The notes under the pieces are model-generated. The model ran no database searches and was not told the DNA's origin. It saw only the letters and a list, made by a program, of their open reading frames with translations. Shown here piece after piece: positions 1 through 6,058 of a stretch of DNA of 30,938 nucleotides (the first letter of the stretch is position 1; each line of letters starts with the position of its first letter). This DNA comes from CAZFVY01 sp964522665 (lineage in GTDB: Bacteria; Verrucomicrobiota; Verrucomicrobiia; Limisphaerales; CAZFVY01): the NCBI GenBank assembly GCA_964522665.1, contig CAZFVY010000088.1:1-30938 (forward strand). The letters are read 5' to 3'. Position numbers and translations under genes: made by a program.

Positions 1-152
1 GAGCCGTGAATAGGTTCGGACGGCGGCGGCCTCCAAGAACTATCCACGGCTCGGCGGAGCCTCGCCCCACCTTAGCGCTTGGTCGGAAATCGCGACGGAC
101 CGGTTAGAGGCCGGCAAGAACTATTCACGGCTCGGCGGAGCCTCGCCCCACC
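1..152. repeat. Left-edge palindromic repeat family (GGCTC-GGCG-GAGCC)
   Basis: Two direct copies of a 38-bp unit lie at 34-71 and 115-152 and differ at one base. Each contains the hairpin GGCTC-GGCG-GAGCC followed by CTCGCCCCACC. The first 13 bases of the window (GAGCCGTGAATAG) are the exact reverse complement of 121-133, so a third, inverted part-copy sits at the edge. Two weaker relatives sharing TCTCGCCCCA lie at 5644-5664 and 5687-5706. No coding sequence is convincing in 1-224. This is probably a dispersed noncoding repeat downstream of the permease gene; its function is unknown. Confidence 0.7.
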
Positions 153-224
153 GTGAGTGTGGTAGTCGGCCGCGTTGGCTGGTGGCGCGCCCGATGAAGG
201 CGGTTCTTTCGCGACGCCCCCGAC

Positions 225-1007
225 CTATTTTGACTTCAGGAATTCGTGGTAAAACGTGATCGCGGAGAGGGTGAAACCGATCGCGGTGATAATCCGTCGG
301 ACTTGCTTCTGCGGGATGCGTTGCGAGAAATGGGAGCCGAGGTAATAGCCGCCGAGCGCGCCGGCGCTCATCACGCCGGCCTTGAGCCAATCGATCTTGC
401 CCGCGAAGATGAAACAGACGGTGGCGACGAGGTTGATCAGCGAGCCGAGCACGGTCTTGACGGTGTTCATCTCGTGGATGTTTTTGAAACCCATGTAGCC
501 GAGCGAGGCGAGCATCAGAATGCCGATGCCCGCGCCGAAGTAGCCGCCGTAGATCGCGACCGCGAATTGAAACAGCAGCGCGCCCCAAATCGCGTGCGGC
601 TTGACCGCGTGATCGTGGGCGCCATCCATGCCGGCCAGCCGACGGAAGAGGCCTTGCGTCAAGAACAGTACGGTGGCGAAAAGGATGAGAAACGGCACCA
701 GTTTCGAAAACGTCCGGTCGGTGGTGTAGATCAGCAGCAGGCTGCCGAGGAATCCGCCGATGATGCTGACCGGCAGAAAGCGAATCAGCCAGGACTTAAC
801 GGCGGTCAGGTGTTGGCGATAGCCGTACATGCTGCCCGCCGTTCCGATGACGAGCGCCAGCGTGCTGGTGGCGTTCGCCACGACCGGGGGCGTCTGGAAG
901 AAAAGGAGCGTCGGGAACGTGACCAACGTCCCGCCCCCGGCGACCGCGTTGATCGCGCCCGCCGCCGCGCCGGAGATCATCAGCCCTAACAGCTCGGTCG
1001 TCTGCAT
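225..1007 (-). CDS. TauE/SafE (DUF81) family membrane permease
   Basis: This 260-residue protein is highly hydrophobic, with about eight predicted membrane segments. It has the two-half layout of the sulfite exporter TauE/SafE family: an N-terminal glycine-rich motif (GAAAGAINAVAGGGTLVTFP, residues 13-32) and a matching second-half motif (GGYFGAGIGILMLASLG, about residues 154-170). The length is normal for the family. Members move sulfite, sulfoacetate or other small organic anions across the inner membrane, and the substrate cannot be assigned here. The ATG at 1007-1005 directly precedes the first hydrophobic stretch. The gene stands alone: repeats lie downstream and a 359-bp gene-free stretch lies upstream. 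Family assignment is firm; substrate is unknown. Confidence 0.9.
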   Translation of the reverse strand: MQTTELLGLMISGAAAGAINAVAGGGTLVTFPTLLFFQTPPVVANATSTLALVIGTAGSMYGYRQHLTAVKSWLIRFLPVSIIGGFLGSLLLIYTTDRTFSKLVPFLILFATVLFLTQGLFRRLAGMDGAHDHAVKPHAIWGALLFQFAVAIYGGYFGAGIGILMLASLGYMGFKNIHEMNTVKTVLGSLINLVATVCFIFAGKIDWLKAGVMSAGALGGYYLGSHFSQRIPQKQVRRIITAIGFTLSAITFYHEFLKSK

Positions 1008-1366
1008 CGGTAGTCCGTCATTCGGGTTCGGAGCGTACGCGATGGGGCGAGGATTTGAAGCGGAAACGGTTTGGAGATGTGAGGCCGAGATTGGGCGCGA
1101 AGTCGAAGTCTTCGCGAACCGGGGGGATCACGACGCACGGTAATTACAGCACGTGTGTCTGGTCGCGAAGAACCGAGGGATAGAGGCCGCTGAATGACCT
1201 CTAAGGGTTTGTGGTGTCGCGCTTACAGCGCTTCACCGAGATACGTGGGGTGACCTGGGGTTTCGTTCGGCGCTTCACCCCAGGCTATCAAATTCGGGGC
1301 TTACAGCCCCGCGGGGGGACTGGCGGCGCCTTCCAGCGCTAGACGAGACTAGATGAGAGGAAAGGG
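1008..1366. other. Gene-free stretch containing a REP-type palindrome cluster
   Basis: No believable gene is present between the permease start and the small zeta-partner gene. The right half (about 1219-1340) holds a string of hairpins listed separately. The left part (1008-1200) shows nothing recognisable apart from space for the permease promoter, which I could not pinpoint. Confidence 0.6.
1219..1311 (+). repeat. REP-like palindrome cluster, copy A
   Basis: Three hairpins lie in a row: GCGC-TTACA-GCGC (1219-1231), CCTGGGGT...ACCCCAGG (1254-1261 with 1277-1284), and CGGGGC-TTACA-GCCCCG (1295-1311). The order and the linker CTATCA match the cluster downstream of the transposase at 4189-4641, about 3 kb away. 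This makes it a dispersed element, probably mobilised by that REP-associated transposase. A further short palindrome (GCGC...GCGC) lies near 1325-1340. Confidence 0.75.
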
Positions 1367-1567
1367 TCATTTTCTCGCTTTATCACGGCGCTTTCGCAAA
1401 CGACGCTTGGACGGTGAATTCAAGTCCACCACTTTGCCGTCCCGGAAGATGTAGAAGGGCGTGCCGGTCTGCCGCGACAGTTTGCGTGCCTGCGCTGCCG
1501 CGCGTCGAAGCGCGCGAAGCGCGCCCGATTTCTCCGTGTCTGAGGCTGCCGATTTTGTTTTCATCAC
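1367..1567 (-). CDS. Small basic protein coupled to zeta-like kinase (putative antitoxin)
   Basis: This 66-residue protein is rich in Arg and Lys. An N-terminal helix (about residues 15-35, ALRRAAAQARKLSRQTG) is followed by TPFYIFRDGKVVDL and a very basic tail. Small proteins with a similar RTGTP...DGKIV core often sit beside zeta-toxin-like kinases, so an antitoxin or regulatory partner is the natural guess. It starts at GTG 1567-1565, overlapping the kinase stop as GTGA; an ATG at 1564-1562 would also be coupled. Translation is therefore linked to the kinase gene in either case. The toxin-first order differs from classical epsilon-zeta systems. Function is inferred from context only. Confidence 0.6.
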   Translation of the reverse strand: MMKTKSAASDTEKSGALRALRRAAAQARKLSRQTGTPFYIFRDGKVVDLNSPSKRRLRKRRDKARK

Positions 1568-2085
1568 TTATGTCCTTCATCGACCAGAATGGGGCATTTT
1601 CCAGAGTTGTCGTACTGTAGCCACGTGTCCACCATCAATTTGAACGTCTGCTGAAAGTTGCGCCAACCGGCGAGGTAGCGGCGACGGACGACAGATTCTG
1701 GCACATCATGTCCACCCTGTCGGACGCGGGCCGCAACGCGCGACACGGCTAATTCCGGCGTGGCAAGGCTCAGGTAAAAGAGCTTAACCTCGTAATTCTG
1801 TCGCCGCCATTCTGAAATCAGGCGGGCGTAAAGCAACCCGCTCAGTGTCGTTTCAAACGCGAAATTGTCTCCCGCCCGCGCCCGGGTTCTAATTTCCTCC
1901 AACATGATGCGTCCCGCCCGCATCGCCGCCAAATCTGGCTCAAAGGGAGAAAGGCCTGCCGCGATCAGGTCGGCGTTGATGAAGACCGGACAGCCAGCTT
2001 CATTCGGCAGGAACTGCCGCGCAAAGGTTGTTTTGCCTGCCCCATTCGGTCCGGCAATGATTACGATTTTCTTCTCCCGATTCAT
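1564..2085 (-). CDS. Zeta-toxin-like P-loop kinase
   Basis: This 173-residue protein has a Walker A motif GPNGAGKTT at about residues 12-20. It is followed by the zeta-family stretch FINADLIAAGLSPFEPD (35-51) and FAFETTLSG (74-82). The basic segment RVAARVRQGGHDVPESVVRRR (about 115-135) fits a lid region. These features match the compact AAA_33/zeta-toxin-like family, whose best-known members phosphorylate UDP-N-acetylglucosamine; many small chromosomal members are untested. Start is ATG 2085. The stop overlaps the next gene. It follows the Lrp-like gene by 49 bp on the same strand, so the three may be co-transcribed. Family is likely; toxicity is an inference. Confidence 0.8.
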   Translation of the reverse strand: MNREKKIVIIAGPNGAGKTTFARQFLPNEAGCPVFINADLIAAGLSPFEPDLAAMRAGRIMLEEIRTRARAGDNFAFETTLSGLLYARLISEWRRQNYEVKLFYLSLATPELAVSRVAARVRQGGHDVPESVVRRRYLAGWRNFQQTFKLMVDTWLQYDNSGKCPILVDEGHK

Positions 2086-2134
2086 GCCTGATAGAGCAAG
2101 ACGCCGCTTCTCTTCGGAAGGACCTTGGCACGGC

Positions 2135-3265
2135 TCAGTCTTTCATCGCCTCGGGATCGAGGCCGACGGAGCGGCACCAGTCTTGGTAGGCGAAGGGGGA
2201 AATCTCCGAGGGCTTGATCTCGCTGCGGCCGCCCCAGAAGACGTTGGTGTAGCTGACGGGAATGCCGATGGATTTGAGGTGTTCGTCGATGGCGGTTTTG
2301 TGCTGGAAGACGACGGCTTTGTCGGTGCCGTGGGCGACGGCCATGATATTGACGTTGCGAAATTCGGGGCCGCCTTCGCGCCAGTAGGCGTGGGTGAGAA
2401 TGTGGTGGCGGCCGACTTCGCGACCGGCTTCGATTTCGCGGCCGGCCGGGACGGCCCAATGGAAAAGCGCGTTGAATCGGGTGACCCGTTCGCCGCTGGC
2501 CAGCGGCTTGACGTGCTCGAGGAAGGTCGAGAAGCGGCCGATGACGCGGCGGCGATTGAGGTCTTCGGCGACTTCGTAAAAGGTCGCGAGCGGGATGCCG
2601 GCCTCGTCGGCGCGGGCTTGCCAGAGGTTCTCGCGGATTTCGTCGGGTTCGAATTCCCGTTTGAGTGCGACCAGGACGCGCCATTCCAATTCGTTGAGCC
2701 GGACGACCTCGACTTCCATGACTTCGGCGGGCACGTCGGCTTTGCTGCCAATGGTCAGGCCGCGCCGGCGGACATGGCCGACGCCGAGCGCGAAGAGGCG
2801 TTTGGCGGGCATTAGCCGATAATGCCCGGCCCCGACCTCGCGCCGCAAATAGTCGGCGTGTTTGGTCATCGAGAAGCCTTGCGGAACTTTGAGCGTGGTC
2901 CAGAGACGGTAATTCGACCCGGGCGTCGCGGCGTCCGTGGACCGGATCACGACGTGACCCGAGAACGGGTCTTTCTGAAACATGTAATCGAACGCGGCGT
3001 CGAGTTTGTCGGCGGGGACTTCCCAGGCGACGAGCGAGCCGGGCGCGAGGTTGGTCGCCATGAGGGTTTGCCGGACGCGTCGGATTGTGCCGCCGCGGAG
3101 CATGGCGCGGACGCGGTCCATGACTTCGGGCAGGGGCACTTCCGATTGGCGCGCGACCTCGCCGAACGGATCGCGTTGAAAGCCCTGCAACCGATCCTCG
3201 GAGATGGCGAGTATGCGGGCGTTGACCGCATCGGTGGTCTCGACTGGCGCTGCCGGTAAACTCAT
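2135..3265 (-). CDS. Tandem Lrp/AsnC-type protein, siroheme-decarboxylase-like (AhbA/AhbB fusion)
   Basis: This 376-residue protein is built from two Lrp/AsnC-like halves. Each has a winged-helix-like N-part and an alpha/beta ligand-binding part. First half: PFGEVARQSEVPLPEV (about 32-47), GGTIRRV (58-64), YRLWTTLKVP (118-127) and LMPAKRLFALGVGH. The last two match the YNLWFTL and LPAKKLFK signatures of NirD/L/G/H and Ahb siroheme decarboxylases. Second half: RRVIGRFSTFLEHVKPL, RFNALFHWAVP, HILTHAYWREGG. Family enzymes decarboxylate siroheme in heme d1 or alternative heme synthesis and are often misannotated as regulators. No other heme-synthesis gene is visible in the window, so the reaction is unproven. 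Start ATG 3265 has a candidate promoter just upstream. Confidence 0.65.
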   Translation of the reverse strand: MSLPAAPVETTDAVNARILAISEDRLQGFQRDPFGEVARQSEVPLPEVMDRVRAMLRGGTIRRVRQTLMATNLAPGSLVAWEVPADKLDAAFDYMFQKDPFSGHVVIRSTDAATPGSNYRLWTTLKVPQGFSMTKHADYLRREVGAGHYRLMPAKRLFALGVGHVRRRGLTIGSKADVPAEVMEVEVVRLNELEWRVLVALKREFEPDEIRENLWQARADEAGIPLATFYEVAEDLNRRRVIGRFSTFLEHVKPLASGERVTRFNALFHWAVPAGREIEAGREVGRHHILTHAYWREGGPEFRNVNIMAVAHGTDKAVVFQHKTAIDEHLKSIGIPVSYTNVFWGGRSEIKPSEISPFAYQDWCRSVGLDPEAMKD

Positions 3266-3276
3266 ATTTCAAACTT

Positions 3277-3305
3277 TTAACACGACCCGGGAGATTCGTC
3301 CGCAA
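3277..3305 (-). promoter_or_regulatory. Candidate sigma-70-like promoter for the Lrp-like gene
   Basis: Read on the minus strand, TTGCGG (3305-3300) and TGTTAA (3282-3277) are separated by 17 bp. The start codon is at 3265, so the leader would be only a few bases. Both hexamers deviate from consensus, and Verrucomicrobiota promoters are poorly defined. Confidence 0.28.
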
Positions 3306-3322
3306 GGATTTTTTAGGGTTGG

Positions 3323-3493
3323 GGGTGGTGGCACGCCGGTTTCGTCGAATTGAGCGTTGGCCAGACCCACGTGGAGGCGGCGTGCGAGTATATTCGGAGA
3401 CAGGCTGAACACCACGCTCGGGAGGACTTCCAGACCGAGTATCGGCGGTTTTGCGAGAGGAATGGGGCGCGTTTGGACGAACGGTGCGCGTGG
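3323..3493 (+). pseudogene. Decayed 3' fragment of a REP-associated tyrosine transposase
   Basis: In the frame beginning TGG CAC GCC the sequence aligns codon by codon with residues 95-150 of the intact transposase at 4189-4641, including the catalytic-Tyr region EYIRRQAEHH and the ending NGARLDERCAWD. It has many substitutions and its stop is mutated (GACCGA where the intact gene has GATTGA). The N-terminal half with the HUH motif is missing. It is followed by the same palindrome cluster as the intact copy, so a whole transposase-plus-REP unit once stood here. It is more diverged than the tandem copies at 4892 onward, which indicates an older event. Confidence 0.8.
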
Positions 3494-3520
3494 GACCGAG
3501 GTTGTGGCAGGAGATGGAAT

Positions 3521-3622
3521 GTCCCGCGCCTTACAGGGCGGGACAAATTGATTTGGGAGGTGATCCTGGGGTTTCGCGCGGAGCGCTTCACCCCAGGCTA
3601 TCACAGGCCGGGCTTCCAGCCC
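3521..3622 (+). repeat. REP-like palindrome cluster, copy B
   Basis: Hairpins in order are GTCCCGC...GCGGGAC (3521-3527 with 3538-3544), CCTGGGGT...ACCCCAGG (3565-3572 with 3590-3597), and GGGCT-TCC-AGCCC (3610-3622). The layout is the same as in copies D, E and F. It lies directly after the decayed transposase tail. Confidence 0.8.
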
Positions 3623-3683
3623 TTGCGTCCTGAAGCTTCGGAGCAGTTCGGTCGGATTCCGCAACGACTCAAAGTTGCGCCGG

Positions 3684-3974
3684 GGTGGGGCGGCCGGAGT
3701 GGGGCGGCTGGAGCGGGGCGGCTCGAGCGGGGTGGCTGGAGCGGGGTGGCTGGAGCGGGGTGGCTGGAGCGGGGTGGCTCGAGCGGGGTGGCTCGAGCGG
3801 GGTGGCTCGAGCGGGGTGGCTNNNNNNNNNNNNNNNNNNNNNNNNNNNNNNNNNNNNNNNNNNNNNNNNNNNNNNNNNNNNNNNNNNNNNNNNNNNNNNN
3901 NNNNNNNNNNNNNNNNNNNNNGAGCGGGGTGGCTCGAGCGGGGTGGCTCGAGCGGGGTGGCTCGAGCGGGGTGG
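3684..3974 (+). repeat. 14-bp G-rich minisatellite interrupted by assembly gap
   Basis: The repeat unit is GAGCGGGGTGGCT plus C or G (14 bp). About nine to ten units are visible before the gap and four after it. Early units vary (GGAGTGGGGCGGCT), and later ones are uniform and joined by CTCGAG. Because 14 is not a multiple of three and the unit has no stop, all three forward frames read the same repeating peptide, which explains the long open frames here. The true copy number is unknown because of the gap. The G-rich strand has GGGG and GG runs in every unit. I see no gene in this stretch. Confidence 0.95.
3822..3921. other. Assembly gap (100 Ns)
   Basis: Exactly 100 consecutive Ns, the usual placeholder for a gap of unknown size. 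It falls inside the 14-bp tandem repeat, so the assembly most likely broke on the repeat and the real array length is unknown. Confidence 0.98.
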
Positions 3975-4078
3975 CTTGCCGGGACGTCGATGATTTTGTA
4001 CGTTGGTTTTGGCCTGATTTATCGCCGAGATTATGCGACGCGCTCTAAGGAAAATAGACGACCGTCGGCTCCGAATTG

Positions 4079-4142
4079 CGGGGCTGAAGGCCCCGGATGT
4101 GATAGCCTGGGCCGGAACAAGCGCCGCGAGCGCAGGCCCAGG
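4079..4142 (-). repeat. REP-like palindromes in inverted orientation, copy C (5' of transposase)
   Basis: CGGGGC-TGAAG-GCCCCG (4079-4095) is followed by GATAGCCTGGG, the reverse complement of the CCCAGGCTATC linker in the other copies. The large palindrome is CCTGGGCC (4106-4113) pairing with GGCCCAGG (4135-4142). Both arms differ from the usual CCTGGGGT/ACCCCAGG, yet pairing is kept. Together with copy D this places the transposase between inverted elements. Confidence 0.8.
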
Positions 4143-4165
4143 TCAACTGCCGCTTAACCGTTCGA

Positions 4166-4179
4166 GCCCTGAATAGGGC
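4166..4179 (+). repeat. Hairpin just upstream of the transposase start
   Basis: GCCCT-GAAT-AGGGC forms a perfect 5-bp stem with a 4-base loop, ending 9 bases before the ATG at 4189. It could be the left-end recognition hairpin of the element or affect translation. The position resembles subterminal hairpins of IS200/IS605-type elements. Confidence 0.5.
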
Positions 4180-4188
4180 GGCACGTCC

Positions 4189-4641
4189 ATGTCCCAATCA
4201 CTCGCCAATATCGTTGTTCATCTGGTTTTCAGCACCAAGGAACGACGGCCGCTACTGCGCGACGAGGAACGCGGCGAGTTACACGCCTACCTTGCTGGCA
4301 TCCTCAAGAACCACGACTCGACTTTAATTGAAATCAACTCGGTGCGCGACCACATCCATATTCTGTTTGGACAGTCCAAGAATCACGCGCCCGCGACGAT
4401 TGTCCGGGAGCTGAAGAGTTCGTCGTCGGGTTGGATCAAACAGCAGCGCCCGGCGTACGCCGATTTTGCGTGGCAGACGGGTTACGGAGAATTCAGTGTT
4501 AGCCCGACGCATGTGGAGGCGGCACGCGAATATATTCGCAAACAGGCTGAGCATCACCTCCGGGAGGATTTCAAGACCGAGTATCGGCGGTTTTGCGAGA
4601 AGAATGGGGCGCGTTTGGACGAACGGTACGCGTGGGATTGA
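4189..4641 (+). CDS. REP-associated tyrosine transposase (IS200/Y1 family)
   Basis: This intact 150-residue single-domain Y1 transposase carries the HUH metal-binding motif H55-I-H57 (RDHIHILFG). The catalytic tyrosine is predicted at Y115 in EYIRKQAEHH, with Q119 one helical turn on. Other family signatures are VVHLVFSTKERRPLL (9-23), FAWQTGYGEFSVS (93-105) and LDERYAWD at the C terminus. Length is typical. These enzymes nick and join single-stranded DNA at hairpins. The gene is bracketed by inverted palindrome clusters (copies C and D), as expected for a REP/RAYT unit. No accessory tnpB is present. All key residues are present, so it may be active. Confidence 0.9.
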   Translation: MSQSLANIVVHLVFSTKERRPLLRDEERGELHAYLAGILKNHDSTLIEINSVRDHIHILFGQSKNHAPATIVRELKSSSSGWIKQQRPAYADFAWQTGYGEFSVSPTHVEAAREYIRKQAEHHLREDFKTEYRRFCEKNGARLDERYAWD

Positions 4642-4662
4642 GGTTGTGGCCGGAGATGGAAC

Positions 4663-4764
4663 GTCCCGCGCCTTACAGGGCGGGACAGATTGATTTGGGA
4701 CGTGATCCTGGGGTTTCGCGCGGGGCGCTTCACCCCAGGCTATCACAGGCCGGGCTTCCAGCCC
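4663..4764 (+). repeat. REP-like palindrome cluster, copy D (3' of transposase)
   Basis: GTCCCGC...GCGGGAC (4663-4669 with 4680-4686), CCTGGGGT...ACCCCAGG (4707-4714 with 4732-4739) and GGGCT-TCC-AGCCC (4752-4764). It starts 22 bp after the transposase stop and is opposite in orientation to copy C. Confidence 0.85.
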
Positions 4765-4891
4765 TCGGATTCTGGTTTTGGCGGTGGCATCCGATCTGGA
4801 CGGGATTGGGATGGTAGAGCCTCGTTTAGGAAAGGCTGGGAAATAGGTCTCACGAATCGGAAATTGGTCCGTGGCAAGGCGGCGCAAACAT

Positions 4892-4987
4892 GCTGAGCAT
4901 CACAGGCGGGAGGATTTCAAGACCGAGTATCGGCGGTTTTGCGAGAGGAATGGGACGCGTTTGGACGAACGGTACGCGTGGGATTGA
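4892..4987 (+). pseudogene. Duplicated transposase 3' end (unit 2)
   Basis: This fragment encodes residues 120-150 of the transposase (ending LDERYAWD and TGA) without a start, HUH motif or catalytic Tyr. It is a passive by-product of the 346-bp tandem duplication. Small changes versus the parent include AGG for TCC after GAGCATCACC and GGGACG for GGGGCG. Confidence 0.88.
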
Positions 4988-5008
4988 GGTTGTGGCCGGA
5001 GATGGAAG

Positions 5009-5110
5009 GTCCCGCGCCTTACAGGGCGGGACAGATTGATTTGGGACGTGATCCTGGGGTTTCGCGCGGGGCGCTTCACCCCAGGCTATCACAGGCCGGG
5101 CTTCCAGCCC
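5009..5110 (+). repeat. REP-like palindrome cluster, copy E
   Basis: The same three hairpins as copy D, shifted by 346 bp (central palindrome arms 5053-5060 and 5078-5085). It belongs to unit 2 of the tandem triplication. Confidence 0.85.
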
Positions 5111-5237
5111 TCGGATTCTGGTTTTGGCGGTGGCATCCGATCTGGACGGGATTGGGATGGTAGAGCCTCGTTTAGGAAAGGCTGGGAAATAGGTCTCACG
5201 AATCGGAAATTGGTCCGTGGCAAGGCGGCGCAAACAT

Positions 5238-5333
5238 GCTGAGCATCACAGGCGGGAGGATTTCAAGACCGAGTATCGGCGGTTTTGCGAGAGGAATGGG
5301 ACGCGTTTGGACGAACGGTACGCGTGGGATTGA
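5238..5333 (+). pseudogene. Duplicated transposase 3' end (unit 3)
   Basis: Third copy of the codon 120-150 segment, essentially identical to the unit 2 fragment and ending in TGA at 5331-5333. It has no start or catalytic residues. Confidence 0.88.
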
Positions 5334-5354
5334 GGTTGTGGCCGGAGATGGAAG

Positions 5355-5456
5355 GTCCCGCGCCTTACAGGGCGGGACAGATTGATTTGGGGCGTGATCC
5401 TGGGGTTTCGCGCGGAGCGCTTCACCCCAGGCTGTCACAGGTCGGGCTTCCAGCCC
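5355..5456 (+). repeat. REP-like palindrome cluster, copy F
   Basis: Third downstream cluster of the triplication. The central arms are 5399-5406 and 5424-5431. The inner loop reads GCGCGGAGCGC as in copy B, whereas D and E have GCGCGGGGCGC, so F is not a simple copy of E. Confidence 0.83.
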
Positions 5457-5510
5457 TCGGATTCTCGCTGTGGCGGTGGCGTCGGTGGTGGACGGGATCG
5501 GAATGGTTGA

Positions 5511-6058
5511 GCGGCACGGTTGAGCGGCGTTTGTCGTTGGGCGCCGTGGTTGAGCGTCGTTTATGGAAGATTCGGAATGGAGGCGGGCGGATCGTGAAGT
5601 GATCGGTCGTGGGACGGGTGTTCGCGCGGCAGCTTTGTCAGGGCTTGACGAGTCTCGCCCCACCGGGTGTGGAGTAGGAGTCAGGACTTGACGGCGTCTC
5701 GCCCCATCGATGATTGAGAAGGGCCTCGGCGGTTATGGTCGATAATGCCCGCGGCGGGTAATACAATTCGATCTGGGCTGAGTAAAGTGTTTCCATGATC
5801 GAAGGCTGGGTCAGAGCGGCATGGAAAAACATTCCCGGCGGTATTGCGACGGAGCGGGGCGGCTGCTCGGTCACAGATCTCTCTCGAATTTGCTCTCTGG
5901 TCGCGCCGAGCCATCCGTCCCGCCGCGCTCGCAATCCCGTCGCCAATCGGCTTTTCAAAAGCGCTCCTTGGAGATCGAAGGCGAGTTTAGGGAAAACTCG
6001 GGCGTCGGCTCACTCATCCGGCTTGACCGGGCGGGCGGTTCTGACACAAATTAAACGC
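5511..6058. other. Gene-free stretch before the FG-GAP operon
   Basis: I find no believable gene. At 5500-5560 there are short degenerate GGTTGAGCG repeats. The two TCTCGCCCCA elements at 5644-5664 and 5687-5706 relate to the left-edge repeat family. A perfect 13-bp palindrome GCTTTTCAAAAGC lies at 5950-5962, about 97 bp upstream of the operon start. A TTGACC at 6023-6028 could be a -35 box, but no good -10 follows. Open frames in this interval run through repeats and look random. Confidence 0.6.

Larger units (their letters stand above)
4546..5510 (+). repeat. 346-bp tandem triplication (transposase 3' end plus REP cluster)
   Basis: Three units begin at 4546, 4892 and 5238 with a period of exactly 346 bp. 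Each starts inside the transposase coding sequence (from codon 120) and runs through about 250 bp of downstream noncoding DNA with the three-hairpin cluster. Units 1 and 2 are nearly identical; unit 3 diverges after about 5465. The octamer CGCAAACA precedes each unit start (4537-4544, 4883-4890, 5229-5236), suggesting duplication by recombination at this microhomology. Confidence 0.93.

Noticed and set aside
2082..3305. A 407-codon open frame on the minus strand over the Lrp-like gene
   Set aside because: The translation is low-complexity Arg/Pro/His-rich, and the other minus-strand frame has clear family motifs. High GC creates such overlapping frames.
3684..3974. CRISPR array
   Set aside because: The 14-bp units are directly adjacent with no spacers, and no cas genes are present.
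3350..4048. A 232-codon frame reading through the minisatellite and the N gap
   Set aside because: It joins a transposase remnant to stop-free 14-bp repeats across unknown sequence and is not a gene.
4324..5663. Several minus-strand frames with a repeated RGLEARPVIAWGEA sequence
   Set aside because: They are antisense readings of the REP hairpins and recur only because the DNA is tandemly repeated.
5638..5958. A 106-codon minus-strand frame in the gene-free stretch
   Set aside because: Its end reads through the TCTCGCCCCA repeats, and no domain or ribosome site is evident.
5795..6058. N-terminal extension of the FG-GAP protein
   Set aside because: The 88 extra residues lack export or domain features, while ATG 6059 starts a clean signal peptide.
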